From Sthenelais limicola (Eukaryota > Annelida > Polychaeta > Phyllodocida > Sigalionidae), in NCBI GenBank assembly GCA_942159475.1, contig OW804097.1, forward strand, positions 36,158,298 to 36,222,297: a stretch of DNA of 64,000 bases, given 5' to 3'. A program made the translations under genes and the position numbers. The notes under the pieces are model-generated. The model made no database searches. It was not told the DNA's origin and was given only the letters and a program-made list of their open reading frames with translations. Positions 12,406-22,300 of the stretch are shown piece after piece. How positions within the stretch are numbered: position 1 is the first letter of the stretch; every line of letters begins with the position of its first letter.

Positions 12406-12846
12406 GCCTATGTTATAAAAGTCATGTCAGAAAGCTTTGGGGTGGAGGGGGGGGGGGGGTGCTAGGTCAGGGAACTAAATATTTTAAATACACCTCCCTG
12501 GTTACAAAGCTTTGGGGTAGATTGGCTTTGGGTTCGTGCACGTCCTATGCTATTGGGAGAAAATGAGAAGGACCTGCATGTGGGTGCGAGCCCGGTACCT
12601 GCAGATTTCTCATCAGGTGAGCGACCTCATTTGTCCCTAGGCGACGATTTTCGAGTCGGTACTTCTGACTGAAGGAGTTGAAGGAGACACAGATTCAATG
12701 TGTCCGAATTGACCACTGGGTGGCAGGACTGTTCCAAGCAGCAGTGTTCTATTTCTGCCCATTAACACTAGGAGGCAGCACTCAAACTACCTGCTCCTGA
12801 GCGCACTTGTTGAATAGCCAACAGCGCTTTAGGACTGAAGAAATTC

Positions 12847-13433
12847 CAGGCTTTTTAAGGCCCTTTTAAGTGATTTTCAAGGTGTCTTCAATGAAGTTTT
12901 AGAACCCTAATGACGGTTATTATTGTTTTTTATAGGTCAATTAAGTTTTTAACCTGTTTTATATTCATATCGCTTTTTACCAATCACCGTTTTTCAACTT
13001 TTACTTTTTGAGTCAACGCTGTGGGAGTTGTGAGAGGGGCAAATCAGGAGAAAGTGTAGAGTAAGAAACAGAATCTTCCAAAATTTCAAGGTATGGGTCA
13101 GATATGGGTCAGATCTTCAGAAAATGTACAATCGGCAGATGTACACGTTTGTAAATTCTACTAAATTAGACTGTAAAATGGTTAATACTAGAAATATCTG
13201 AGTATATTTGGTTATGGGTTGATTCAAACAATCTGTTTGTTTATGCTGGACTGAATTTTGTCTTAAATTTATGTTATTTGAGAGAATTGGTGAAGATGAA
13301 TTGTACATTTTTTGACGATGTCACCCATGTAATGTTTTTCCTGGCCCTTCGACCAAAATGCCCATTTTCCAGGGCTTGAATTTATTTTTCCAAATTCAAG
13401 GCTTTTCCAGGCCCCGCGGAGACCCTGAACTCT
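12847..13433. repeat. Decayed 'TTTCCAGGC / GGAGACCCTGAA' type repeat split by an M1 element
   Basis: Left part (TTCCAGGCTTTTTAAGGCCC) and right part (13330-13433, with GGGCTTGAATTTA, AAATTCAAGGCTTTTCCAGG and a GGAGACCCTGAA end) look like halves of a dispersed invertebrate repeat with 'AAGGCTTTTCCAGG' units. The M1 copy at 13106-13326 lies between them. The family assignment is from general familiarity, not a search. Confidence 0.4.
13106..13326 (+). mobile_element. M1 element
   Basis: Left end GGGTCAGATCTTCAGAAAAT; right end of the alternative type (...GACGATGTCACCC). Left flank ATAT, right ATGT. The terminal 11 bases are present twice at the left (13095 and 13106). Confidence 0.85.
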
Positions 13434-13613
13434 CTTTGGGATTATAACGTTCTTTCAACATAGTTAAGATATTCTTACTATTCAAGATGTACCCAAGAAA
13501 TCGAATAATAAAAACGTTTTCAAATCAAATCAATTTGAATTAAGATTGATATTTCTAGATGGTGTTGCCATAGCTGGTTGAGTTTTCTCCTAAGATATTT
13601 AGTGCACCTAAAT

Positions 13614-13848
13614 GGGTAAGATTTTCAGAAAATGCTCAATCTACATTTCTACACAACCCTCAAATTCTGCTAAATTAGTGTGAATACTGATAAATACTGG
13701 GTATATCTGAGTGTATTCTGTATTGTATTCATTCAATGAATCTGTCTGGTTATGTTGAATTGTATTTTGAACCGGATTTTTGTCTGAAATGTAGATTATT
13801 TGAGGGGGTTGGTGAAAGCCAATTGTACATTTTCTGAAGACCTGACCC
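13614..13848 (+). mobile_element. M1 element
   Basis: Ends GGGTAAG and CTGACCC, exact 4-bp target duplication AAAT. Left arm belongs to the subtype reading ATCTACATTTCTACAC. Confidence 0.88.
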
Positions 13849-14376
13849 AAATAAATCAGTCTGTTAACACAAACAAACTATTTTGAATGCCAATACAATA
13901 TATGCGATATATCAATACAAAAATGTTACTCTATGCGTTAATTTTTACTTTGTTTGCACTGTTCTGGGTTTAAAACAATGAAGAGCTGAAGTAGATAAAA
14001 AGTTTCATCCAACAGTTTATTTGTTTTAAAATGGTGTACATTGCGTATCCAATAATAAGTTTTAAAATATTTTTAAAAGATTGCATCTAGTCATTAGTTG
14101 AAATACAAAATATACAAAAAGTACAAAGAGGATCATAGTCTCGAGCGGTTTTGATGTGATGATGGTGTTTTCTCGGCTGTACATGAACTGGGCATGGTCA
14201 TTTTGCATCCTCCACCCTAGAAAAAAGAAGATGATAAAGCATTATAATATTGAGCCCATATTATCATCATGGTTTTATTGCATGAAATCTATGCTGTCCG
14301 ATAATTTGCTGTTGTTGTTAACTGGACATGTACATATAGAGGCCACTACTACGAAGTTAAAATGTACATTTCTAAT
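13849..14376. other. Intergenic, nothing recognised
   Basis: AT-rich DNA between an M1 and an M3 element; no gene or repeat seen. Confidence 0.5.
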
Positions 14377-14788
14377 TATTTGTTATCCGTTTTAGGAAAA
14401 TGAGTCATAAGTCGCAAAATATGGATTTTGAGATATCATCATATTTGAAAAGAGATCAAGCCGATTCCAATGATAGTAAACACTAGGACACCTTATAAGT
14501 ATTTCTATATTTTAAGTTTGATATTTTTATTTTTGAAAAAAAAAAGTTTGCAATGTTTCTGGATGGGAAATTACCAGTAAAGTGACTAAATATACTCCAT
14601 ACAAAGGCCTTCAAAACGCAAGGATATATTTAATACAATGTCCCGAAATTTCATACATGGATTCATATGACTATAAGTGCTACACCCTCTAAAAGTCAGA
14701 ACAATAAAGAGATCTTGTGAAAAAAAAACACTTTGAAAAATATCAATTTTGCGACTTGTGACTCATTTTCCTAAAACATATCATATTT
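14377..14788 (+). mobile_element. M3 element
   Basis: About 412 bp with long inverted ends: left GTTATCCGTTTTAGGAAAAT followed by GAGTCATAAGTCGCAAAAT; right ATTTTGCGACTTGTGACTCA then TTTTCCTAAAAC. No open frame of note, so non-autonomous. Superfamily not determined. Confidence 0.85.
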
Positions 14789-15263
14789 GGTTAACGCTCA
14801 TATGGTCCAATACCCCTGATCGAAAGCCTACCAATAAATCTATTCTAAGCTTGATGTAAATAATAAAGACCACGACCCAAGAATTGAGTATTATTACTGT
14901 TTTTAGTTGTCGATCATTAGATTATTTATCGCTCCCACATAGGTCTTCTTTCGGGGATTTATTCTAAGGGTATATGCATAGAACACAATATTCACTACAG
15001 ACCCAGTGGTGTGACATTAGTGCTCTGACGAATATGATGAAAAGTCTTGACTACGACGTGTTCACGACGTGAATTACATTCGTACATGTTTAAAACTGCA
15101 TAATACATGGTTCAGTACTAATCATGAATTGACAATGGTCGTAAAGATATATGGGACGAGAGGGAATCATTTCTAAGGAGAGGGCGCGACCGTTTTTGAC
15201 CAGGTGTGTCCGTTAAAATACATACTTTTGGTCTTTACGAGAGAATGTGGTGATTCATCTTCC
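14789..15263 (-). other. CFAP97D 3' flank
   Basis: Unique-looking DNA that should hold the 3' UTR of the CFAP97D gene. No repeat family of the window occurs here. Confidence 0.5.
14958..14963 (-). terminator. Candidate CFAP97D polyadenylation signal
   Basis: TTTATT on the + strand is AATAAA on the gene strand, about 300 bases past the stop. Position is plausible; no other support. Confidence 0.3.
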
Positions 15264-15347
15264 TCACATTGCATGTTTCCCTTTGTGACTCTCAGTTTTC
15301 CAGTTGATAGGATACTTCGCAATGTTAGCCATGTATTGTTGGTTCAC
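15264..15347 (-). CDS. CFAP97D: CFAP97D exon 5 (end)
   Basis: Acceptor ATTTTATTGTAG; phase-0 frame VNQQYMANIAKYPINWKTES, then HKGKHAM and TGA at 15264-15266. The 'YMANIAKYP' motif is the expected family C-terminus. Confidence 0.85.
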   Translation of the reverse strand: MNQQYMANIAKYPINWKTESHKGKHAM

Positions 15348-18300
15348 CTACAATAAAATCATCAGTCAGTTATGTGTTTTAAATTAACTTACATAGACAT
15401 TCATAGCCACATAAGTCTAAATGGTTTATATCACAATCCCCGATCAACCCACTGCAATCTGAAATCCAACCACAATGAATTTTCTAATTGCCCCTCCCCC
15501 CCCCCCCCCCCCCAAAAAAAAAATAAAAAAAATAGGTGTGTTTCCGATTTACCCCCCCCCCCCCCCTACCTAGAAAAACCTTACCCTACCTAAAAAAAAG
15601 TGTTACGTACCATACCTGATTTTTTAAAAAACATATCTTACTTTTGGGGGATCTTTTGACAAAAAAGCTCATCAAAGCAGGAAAACAGGTTTTCCGAACC
15701 CGGAACAGTCGAAAAGCATATTTCCTATGTTTAAAACAACTATTGTTATGAAAAAGACATTTTTTCAGTTCCTGAGAGATGGTTTCATAAAAAAAAAAAC
15801 GAAACACATATTATTTTTTTTTGGCCTTGTTGATTACTGGAATTGATTGTTCTTGGATTGTCATGATATTGTAATGTGTTGACGCCCTAACCCTTGTCGA
15901 TGCCAATTCGTCAATGCCCTGTGTATTAAGTTTTTATTAATGTTTATGCTTTAACTTTTTCTCTTAGTATATTGTATCCATGTAAATATTGATGTAATAT
16001 TGAAAGAACTTTTGTCGATTTTTGTATCCTTTATTATAGTATTATAGCTTTAACTCAGAATAATGTGATTGACAAAATGTTTGGGCTAAAAAATCCATTT
16101 AAGAAAGAAAATTACACTCTACTTTCGAATGATCCCCGCACCTACAATTAATAGATTTATTCTGATTATTATTCTGAATATTTACCAGTCTATACAAGAA
16201 ACATTATATTGTGCTTCACATGTGGGTCAGACTTTCAGAAAATGTACAATTCACTCTCACCAATCTTCTCAAATAACCCAAATTTCAGACGAAAATAAAG
16301 TTCAAGATACAGTTCAACCTAACCAAACAGATTGCTAGAATCAATGCAATGCCAAATATACTCGAATTTACCTAGTATTGACCAAATTGCAGCCTAATTT
16401 AGCATAATTTACTGAATGTGTACAGCTGCCAATTGTACATTCTATGAAAATCTGACCCATGTAATTACGATAACATACCCTCCATTCTTCCAACCATTGC
16501 CTATGATGGTAGTGAGGTTCTTTCGAGATGATTCGCTTTAAAATAGCTTGGTTTTCATGTGTGATTCTCAGCAGCTCTCTCTGTCGTTTGGTTTTGTTTA
16601 AGCTGGAATTAAAAATTATACATCACGTAATCAATGTTTGCTTATGACGAAAATGTTAAAGCTCTACCGTATAATCAATTGAATCAAGATTATGAAATTA
16701 TATTTATACTCAGTTATATATACAGAAAAAGAAAATTGTTAGTTTCAGTGGGGCCCCTCACAAATCTTTCTATTAAGTGATCTTAACAATTACAGTATCC
16801 AGAAAGGGAAATGTTGACGATATATTATGCAATTTCTACAATATACCCCAGAGCTATACATATGTGTGTACGGGTCAGATTTTCAGAAAATGTACAATTG
16901 GCAGCTCTACACATTTAGGAAATTATGATAAATTAGGCTGAAAAATGATGAATACCGGGTATATCTGAGTATATTTGGTGCCACATTGATTTAAAGTATC
17001 AGTTCTGTTATGTTAAATTGCATTTTGAAGCTTATTTCTGTCCAAATGTGGGTGATTTGAGAGGATTGGTGAAGGCAAATTGTACATTTTCTGAAAATCT
17101 GACCCGTTCTGATACCCCACACGGTCGTCCCAAAGTATTTAATATAGGCTCATACTCGTAGAAAAGGTGACCACTCAGCTTAAACTGAATAGAAGCGAAT
17201 ACATTCAACAGGAACCTAAACATAACATAGTTCAACTAACCTCTTTGGAATGTATTCGTTGCTGCTATCAATTCTTCCCCTGTCTCTCAAGATGTAGCAC
17301 ATTTTCTCCATCAATATCCGATTATCTCTCTCAACCTCAGCAAGCCTTTCTTCTTCCATCTATATTTTGTAATTCAACAACAGGATCAAGTTATTTTTTA
17401 GAAGAGTTCAGAAATCACACAGCACATTTTATATCCCGGGGTGCAGGAGTTGGGTGAGGGTGAGGGGGTAAACTAAGATGCATTTAACGTGCTGCCACCT
17501 AGAGTTAAAAGGACACACCTGAGTGTGATAAGGTATGTGTATGTGGTTGTGATGTTCTGAAGACAAACCTATAGCTACCTATGCTATAGCATGACAAATA
17601 TACATGTAAAACAGGAGTGAGTGAGATTGGTTGCTTTACGCCCTTATCAACACATTGAATATGGTTATATCAAGGGTGGGAGAGCTGAGAGGGAGTGAGT
17701 GAGTGAGATTGGTTGCTTTACGCCCTTATCAACACATTGAATATGGTTATATCAAGGGCGGCAGAGCTGAGAGGGAGGCAGTTTATGATCATACCCAGGA
17801 AATAGAGGTAGAGTAAAATAGAGGTGGAGTAGAAGGGAGAGAGAGACATAGAAAAAGAGACAGAATGGCACTTTAAGGTCCTACCCAGGACCACTACATG
17901 TAAAACACATGCCCAACCAAATGTGCACCAAGTCTATGAAATGAAGACGAAGAAACAAGTGGAAGATCTATTCATGATGTCATTACCCGGCATGATACAA
18001 GCACATGATATTATTTTGTTTCCTAAATTGCGAATCTTGCGCCTCGTTTCCTATTTTATGCACCAGAGGGTGCCACGGGACTTTAAGTTTATACGATACA
18101 GTGCGAGGCCTATTCCAGTTAACCATCTAGTAGGCTACTTTATCGTTAAATTCAAATCAAACTCAGAGCTCAAAGATTTCCGCCTCAAATATAAATTTAC
18201 ATTCAATTTATCTTTAATGGGAGTCTAGTATCGGCTAACTTATTATTAAGCTTCAAGCAAAGGGAGTTGGCAAAGGTACACCTTGTCACAGCTCTAGTCT

Positions 18301-19568
18301 GGGCGACACTTGTATTCTCTTGACAGTGGTCGCAGCCATCGCAGATATAGAGAAATAATAAAAGAAAACTTTTATGATAATTTTATCAGTTGATTATCAT
18401 TTCTTTCATTTCGTAGGCCTACCTGTAATTTCTTCAGCTTACAATGAAGGTGCATGTACGTCTTGGGTGGCTTGTTGTCAATGACCGCCTTAGCTGAAAT
18501 TAAACACGATACCTTTGATAATAGTACTAGCCTAGCCTAGCCTAGATGGGAAGAAACATCCTTCCCACTTGACAGTCAACAGTTATTGGAATGCTAGGGC
18601 GATTGACATACTGTTTTACCCTTCAATTTACCTTTAGCCTATATAACTTTAAAATCTTACATCAATTTTATATAAATCAACAATTTATTATAATAACATT
18701 TTAATTCCCCAGACCTGCCTTAAATTTCTTATGAACCAAAGGAGTCATGAGTGTCATGCTCCCCACTTGACAGTTAACACAGCCATTAGAATCCAAGTGA
18801 TTGGCACTGGTACATTTTGATTTGAATTTAAATCTCGCTGCCTTATGGGCCTAGGCAAAACTTATATTCCCATTCTGTAATACAACACTAGTTGTGATGT
18901 TCTTTCTGAAATTTTGGCCCGTTTAATTTTCTTTTTAGATAAGATTAAATACGCTAATCTAGGCTAAGTAGGCTAGGAATAGGCTAGCCCAGCCCGCTTA
19001 GCTGGCCTTGATTACTGCCCCCCCCCCCTCGCCCCCTCCCCCCACGCCCAAATAAATGCTCTGCTTCTGGGGGGAAGCCCAAGGGGGCGGATACCTTGTC
19101 TATAATAAATGACCCACGAGTACGATCCATGAAACATAATTTGTGAATTGAAAATAATTTCTTTATTCAATCGGTCAGTTAACATTTATTTTGTATCTCA
19201 GTGTAAATAATTGATTGCGTGCTAATAATAATGCGGAAAACTTGGTCTTGGTCTAGGCCTAGATTGAATTTCCTTAGGCCTAGCCTAGAAGATCGTTCTA
19301 TCTTGACTTGGCATGAATGCTGGCCTTCTGATAAATTATCATTAGCATGATTAGGCCAGAGAGAAAACGGACTTGAAAGGAAGTAATAGTTTCCACCGAT
19401 AATATCAACAAAGAAAAAAAATAAATTTAAACGTCATAGTTTGGTCAGGACATACGACCTACCTGAGGTGACTTTACGTCGATGTGTGTCAAATCTGCTT
19501 TGATCCCATCTTTGTTTGAGCAGCTTATTGTTAGCGGGGGTTATCGGCTGGTAGGCTCGATGCATCAT
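15264..19568 (-). CDS. CFAP97D: CFAP97 domain-containing (hemingway family) ciliary protein
   Basis: Five exons join in frame: 19463-19568, 18423-18493, 17241-17359, 16479-16602, 15264-15347, giving 504 coding bases and 167 residues. All introns are GT-AG with matching phases. The protein starts MMHRAYQPITPANNKLLKQR, runs through KAVIDNKPPKTYMHLHCKLK, a helical MEEERLAEVERDNRILMEKM, then EYIPKSLNKTKRQRELLRIT and HENQAILKRI, and ends VNQQYMANIAKYPINW plus a short basic tail. The KSLNxxxRxRELLRITxENQxILKR core is the hallmark of CFAP97D1/D2 and hemingway. Family members act in sperm flagella and motile cilia axonemes (established). The start is the first of two tandem ATGs; the second would remove one residue. 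D1 or D2 orthology is not decided here. The introns host M1 elements and a SINE-like tandem repeat. Confidence 0.88.
15488..15590. repeat. Poly-C and poly-A low-complexity tracts
   Basis: Two runs of C (about 24 at 15488-15513 and about 16 at 15551-15566) separated by an A-rich segment, within the last CFAP97D intron. Tract length may be an assembly artefact. Confidence 0.7.
16224..16458 (-). mobile_element. M1 element in CFAP97D intron 4
   Basis: GGGTCAGACTTTCAGAAAAT to ...TGAAAATCTGACCC; exact target duplication ATGT. Its right edge is 20 bases from the exon 4 donor. Confidence 0.9.
16479..16602 (-). CDS. CFAP97D: CFAP97D exon 4, family core motif
   Basis: Acceptor TTAATTCCAG, donor GTATGT. 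Encodes LNKTKRQRELLRITHENQAI and LKRIISKEPHYHHRQWLEEW, the best conserved part. It is bracketed by two M1 elements in opposite orientation (16224-16458 and 16872-17105). Confidence 0.88.
16872..17105 (+). mobile_element. M1 element in CFAP97D intron 3
   Basis: Intact ends GGGTCAG and CTGACCC; flanks GTAC and GTTC, a nearly matching 4-bp duplication. Opposite in orientation to the 16224 copy. Confidence 0.88.
17241..17359 (-). CDS. CFAP97D: CFAP97D exon 3, helical segment
   Basis: Acceptor ACAAAATATAG, donor GTTAGT. Begins in phase 0 with a Met codon that could look like a start, but the frame continues from exon 2. Encodes a Glu/Arg-rich predicted helix and RDRGRIDSSNEYIPK. Confidence 0.86.
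17615..17892. repeat. Tandem 82-bp duplication in a SINE-like unit
   Basis: GTGAGATTGGTTGCTTTACG, then CCCTTATCAACACATTGAAT and ATGGTTATATCAAGGG, occurs at 17621 and again at 17703 with a period of 82 bp and very few differences. A purine-rich tail (AGGTAGAG, GGGAGAGAGAGACAT) follows. GTGAGTGAG + TTACGCC is reminiscent of a widespread marine invertebrate SINE-type repeat; that link is from memory. Confidence 0.65.
18423..18493 (-). CDS. CFAP97D: CFAP97D exon 2
   Basis: Acceptor TTTAATTTCAG and donor GTAGGC on the gene strand. Encodes KAVIDNKPPKTYMHLHCKLK then KLQ, matching the family's 'DNKPP' and 'LKLxKLQ' segment. Confidence 0.86.
18527..18545. repeat. TAGCC short tandem repeat
   Basis: CTAGCCTAGCCTAGCCTAG, four units of a CTAGC/CCTAG pentamer in the first CFAP97D intron. 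Confidence 0.7.
19463..19568 (-). CDS. CFAP97D: CFAP97D exon 1 (start)
   Basis: Start ATG at 19566-19568, donor GTAGGT just below 19463. Encodes 35 residues ending HRRKVTS and leaves one base. MHRAYQP near the start resembles vertebrate CFAP97D2 N-termini (from memory of the family). Confidence 0.85.
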
Positions 19569-19639
19569 GTAACCATTAAACAAAATTCGAAACAAAGAAA
19601 ACAAAAGAAATGATCAAACTAAAGGAAAGGAAACAAAAG

Positions 19640-19750
19640 CGGCCCGGCGGTTGCCGGAGAAAGGAAGTTGACTGCGACGAACGTCGCGAGTGACGTCATG
19701 TTGAACGTCACCAGGAGGTATGTCGCTAAGTGACGTTGTCATGACAGCAG
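19640..19750 (-). promoter_or_regulatory. Candidate CFAP97D promoter with CRE and X-box-like sites
   Basis: 70-180 bases upstream of the CFAP97D start and GC-rich relative to surroundings. Contains a perfect CRE (TGACGTCA at 19691-19698), further CGTCA/TGACG half-sites, a GGTTGCC half-site at about 19648, and GTTGTCATGACAGC at 19735-19748. The last resembles an RFX X-box with mismatches, the expected control of ciliary genes. Motif reading only. Confidence 0.35.
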
Positions 19751-19838
19751 GGAGGCTCAACGCGGCATGATTCGCCAGCGAGGGAGAGTTGAGTGGGACA
19801 GGCCTATAGCCTATATTGACAACTTGTTTTTTTTTCTG

Positions 19839-19875
19839 CCATAAACATTTTACAGAAATCACAGGCTAGAAATGG
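19839..19875. repeat. 37-bp direct repeat, left copy
   Basis: CCATAAACATTTTACAGAAA and the following 17 bases recur exactly at 20165-20201. The sequence before each copy is also T-rich and alike. Confidence 0.85.
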
Positions 19876-20164
19876 TCGATCCCAGATCCGTTGACTTTTC
19901 CTTAAAGTATTGCGAGAATATGATAGAAGAAGTAGTGTAATGCCTGCTCGTGCGAATACATATTTATGACTAGGCCTATAATTTGAAAATGCAGAATGAA
20001 ATTGTTGAAAACCTTATAGGCCTATGACTGTCATGATGTTGAACAACGCGCCGGTGTTGGTTTTTATACATCTATGTATCATCATTTTATTGTCTACTTG
20101 CTGAAAGATAAATAATGTTTTGTTTGTGATCAATATCTAATTAATTCTATTGTTTTTATTTCTT

Positions 20165-20201
20165 CCATAAACATTTTACAGAAATCACAGGCTAGAAATG
20201 G
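20165..20201. repeat. 37-bp direct repeat, right copy
   Basis: Exact copy of 19839-19875, 326 bp apart. It lies just beyond the 3' side of the retrotransposon. Confidence 0.85.
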
Positions 20202-20204
20202 GTA

Positions 20205-22300
20205 CCACAAATATGCTGTATATGTTTTTTTTAAAGAAATTTTATTGAGCTGATTTCAATGTTTTACAGAGATAATCTCACAGACTCAAGGGAAAAATGC
20301 TAACTTTCAATGATACAGTATAATTTTATAATAATTTAAATTTTAACATTTATATAGCAACTTGAACCGACATAGATTACATAGAGTGGTCAGGTTCAGA
20401 AACATTTTGGAGTTATGTGCTCCTGGATCAGAGTATGTACAGTACAAAATTTTGTTTTTTTTTGTTTTTTCCATTAGGCACCTCACGTCAGTGCAAGATT
20501 ATCAGACAATATCTTTGTACAGTATACGATTAATAAAAGCAACAAGGTTACAGAGATCTTGACAATTCAGCATTGATTTTTTGTGTCGGGGTACATTGGC
20601 TTTCTTATCTCGACCTGGTTGTTCTAATACCAGTTATCATTCTTCCTCAGATACATCTTTAAACTCGCCCAGTTACCATTTCTAAGTCTAGAGTCAAGTT
20701 TATTCCAGATGAGAGGTCCCTGGTAGTGTGGACTTTTCTTAAATTTTTCATTCGTTGGTTTTTTTAGTTTCAGAACATAACCAGCTTGAAGTCTGGTTTC
20801 TTTGACAGTCTCCCTTTTGTCCACCAGGTGTTCCCTCACACTAGACATTATTCTCAGCAATGATATTTTGCTGCGTTTATCTAGTCTCTCTATATTACAA
20901 ATTGAGCTGAGCTCTTCAGTACTACGAACATCGTGAGGGTAGATCATTCGAACTGCCCTATTTAAGATACGTTGCATTTTTGCTTTTGTTTTTCCGTGGG
21001 CCATTCCCAGCAAAAATAGACCGTACTGGAGGAGCGATAGCACATGTGTTTTCACAATTAATTTCGACATGTTTGTTGTAAGGTATTTCCTGATTCTAAA
21101 CAGCTGAATCAGCTTGAACATAGCAGAGTTTTTGATTCTAGTAAAGTGATCATCAAAAGTTAGATGTTCGTCAACTCTATAACCAAGATAATTTACTGTT
21201 TTTTTACCTGGAATTTGTTGGCCATTGATCGTGATTTTTAGCAAATTCGATTTTTTTATCCTTTTTAGTCTGCTTTTTGTACCAATAAATTGCGTTAAGC
21301 ACTTTTTTGCGTTGAGCTTAAGCAGATTGTCACACATCCAACTGTTCACCTTACAAGCAGCTACCTGAGTGTATTCAGCACATTTGTTGTGGTCATTGCC
21401 TGTAACACTAATCGCCGTGTCATCGGCATACAAGGTAATACATACAGGGTAATCAGGGTTAGGATTTATAGTCAGGCAGTTCGGCAGATCGTTAATAAAT
21501 ATCAGAAACAAAATTGGACCTAGGTGGCTTCCTTGAGGAACGCCCCTATTAATCAGTATCGACGAAGAGGTTATGTTGTTAATAGTTGTTTTTTGTCTCC
21601 GGTTTGATAAATAATTCATAATCATTCTCCTTAAAAAGGGATTGATTCTGTAATATTCCAATTTTTGTTCAAGGATATGATGGTTTAGGCAATTAAATGC
21701 CTTGGCTATATCGAAATAGGAGGCCATGGATATTTTACCTTCGTTTATACCATTAAGAATGGGTGTGAGAAATTCGAACAGACTAGTGTCAGTTGAATGG
21801 TTCTGCCTGAACCCTCCTTGCCTTTTGGAGAAGAGATTATTCCTCTCCATGTGGTCAGTAAGGGGGACACATAATAATTTTTCCAGTAGTTTGGACATAA
21901 CCGGCACTAAGGCAATGGGCCTTAAATTATTAAACAGGCGTAGATTACCACCTTTTGGTATCGGTTTGATTATGTACTCCTTCCATTCGCAGGGCATTAT
22001 GCAAGTTCTTATACATGATTTCATTAAAATGGTTACCTGCGGGACAAGTTTTAACAGAAAAAGCTTTAGAGCCTTAGAGTTGATCCACTCAAATCCACTA
22101 CTTTTCGTAATGTCGATACCTTCGATAAAATGACCCACCATAGCTTCTGTTACTAAGGTATTGGTACTGCAATGAGTCGATATTTCAGGATGGAGATAAT
22201 TTCTAAAATTCGTTCCGACAGGGTCAGTGGCATTACCTAAATTACCAAAATAATTATTCAGGAGATTACAGGCTTCAATATCCTTCACTTCTCTTCCCTC
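20205..22300 (-). mobile_element. Non-LTR retrotransposon, 5'-truncated
   Basis: The element contains the reverse transcriptase frame at 20624-22288 and a presumed 3' tail of about 420 bp below it. No endonuclease domain is found upstream. The 3' edge is a guess based on where the 37-bp host-like repeat resumes; no target duplication spanning the element was identified. Confidence 0.6.
20624..22288 (-). CDS. Reverse transcriptase of a non-LTR retrotransposon
   Basis: 554-residue open frame without frameshift or stop. RT motifs in order: KPIPKGG and NNLRPIAL (about residues 109-127), FRQNHSTD (about 160), FDIAKAFNCLNHHIL (about 192-206), GVPQGSHLGPILFLIFINDL (about 249-268), catalytic YADD (about 287-290), then a thumb/connector region with VNYLGYRVDEHL. 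Layout and motifs fit the Jockey/CR1/L2-like superclade; the clade is not resolved. It copies its RNA into DNA at a nicked target. The usual N-terminal AP endonuclease is missing, so this copy is 5'-truncated; the open frame suggests a fairly recent insertion. Confidence 0.92.
   Translation of the reverse strand: MKDIEACNLLNNYFGNLGNATDPVGTNFRNYLHPEISTHCSTNTLVTEAMVGHFIEGIDITKSSGFEWINSKALKLFLLKLVPQVTILMKSCIRTCIMPCEWKEYIIKPIPKGGNLRLFNNLRPIALVPVMSKLLEKLLCVPLTDHMERNNLFSKRQGGFRQNHSTDTSLFEFLTPILNGINEGKISMASYFDIAKAFNCLNHHILEQKLEYYRINPFLRRMIMNYLSNRRQKTTINNITSSSILINRGVPQGSHLGPILFLIFINDLPNCLTINPNPDYPVCITLYADDTAISVTGNDHNKCAEYTQVAACKVNSWMCDNLLKLNAKKCLTQFIGTKSRLKRIKKSNLLKITINGQQIPGKKTVNYLGYRVDEHLTFDDHFTRIKNSAMFKLIQLFRIRKYLTTNMSKLIVKTHVLSLLQYGLFLLGMAHGKTKAKMQRILNRAVRMIYPHDVRSTEELSSICNIERLDKRSKISLLRIMSSVREHLVDKRETVKETRLQAGYVLKLKKPTNEKFKKSPHYQGPLIWNKLDSRLRNGNWASLKMYLRKNDNWY

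Noticed and set aside
17357..17359. Met at the start of CFAP97D exon 3 as the translation start
   Set aside because: Two upstream exons join in phase and carry conserved family residues.
21726..22133. 135-codon open frame on the + strand
   Set aside because: Antisense to the reverse transcriptase frame.
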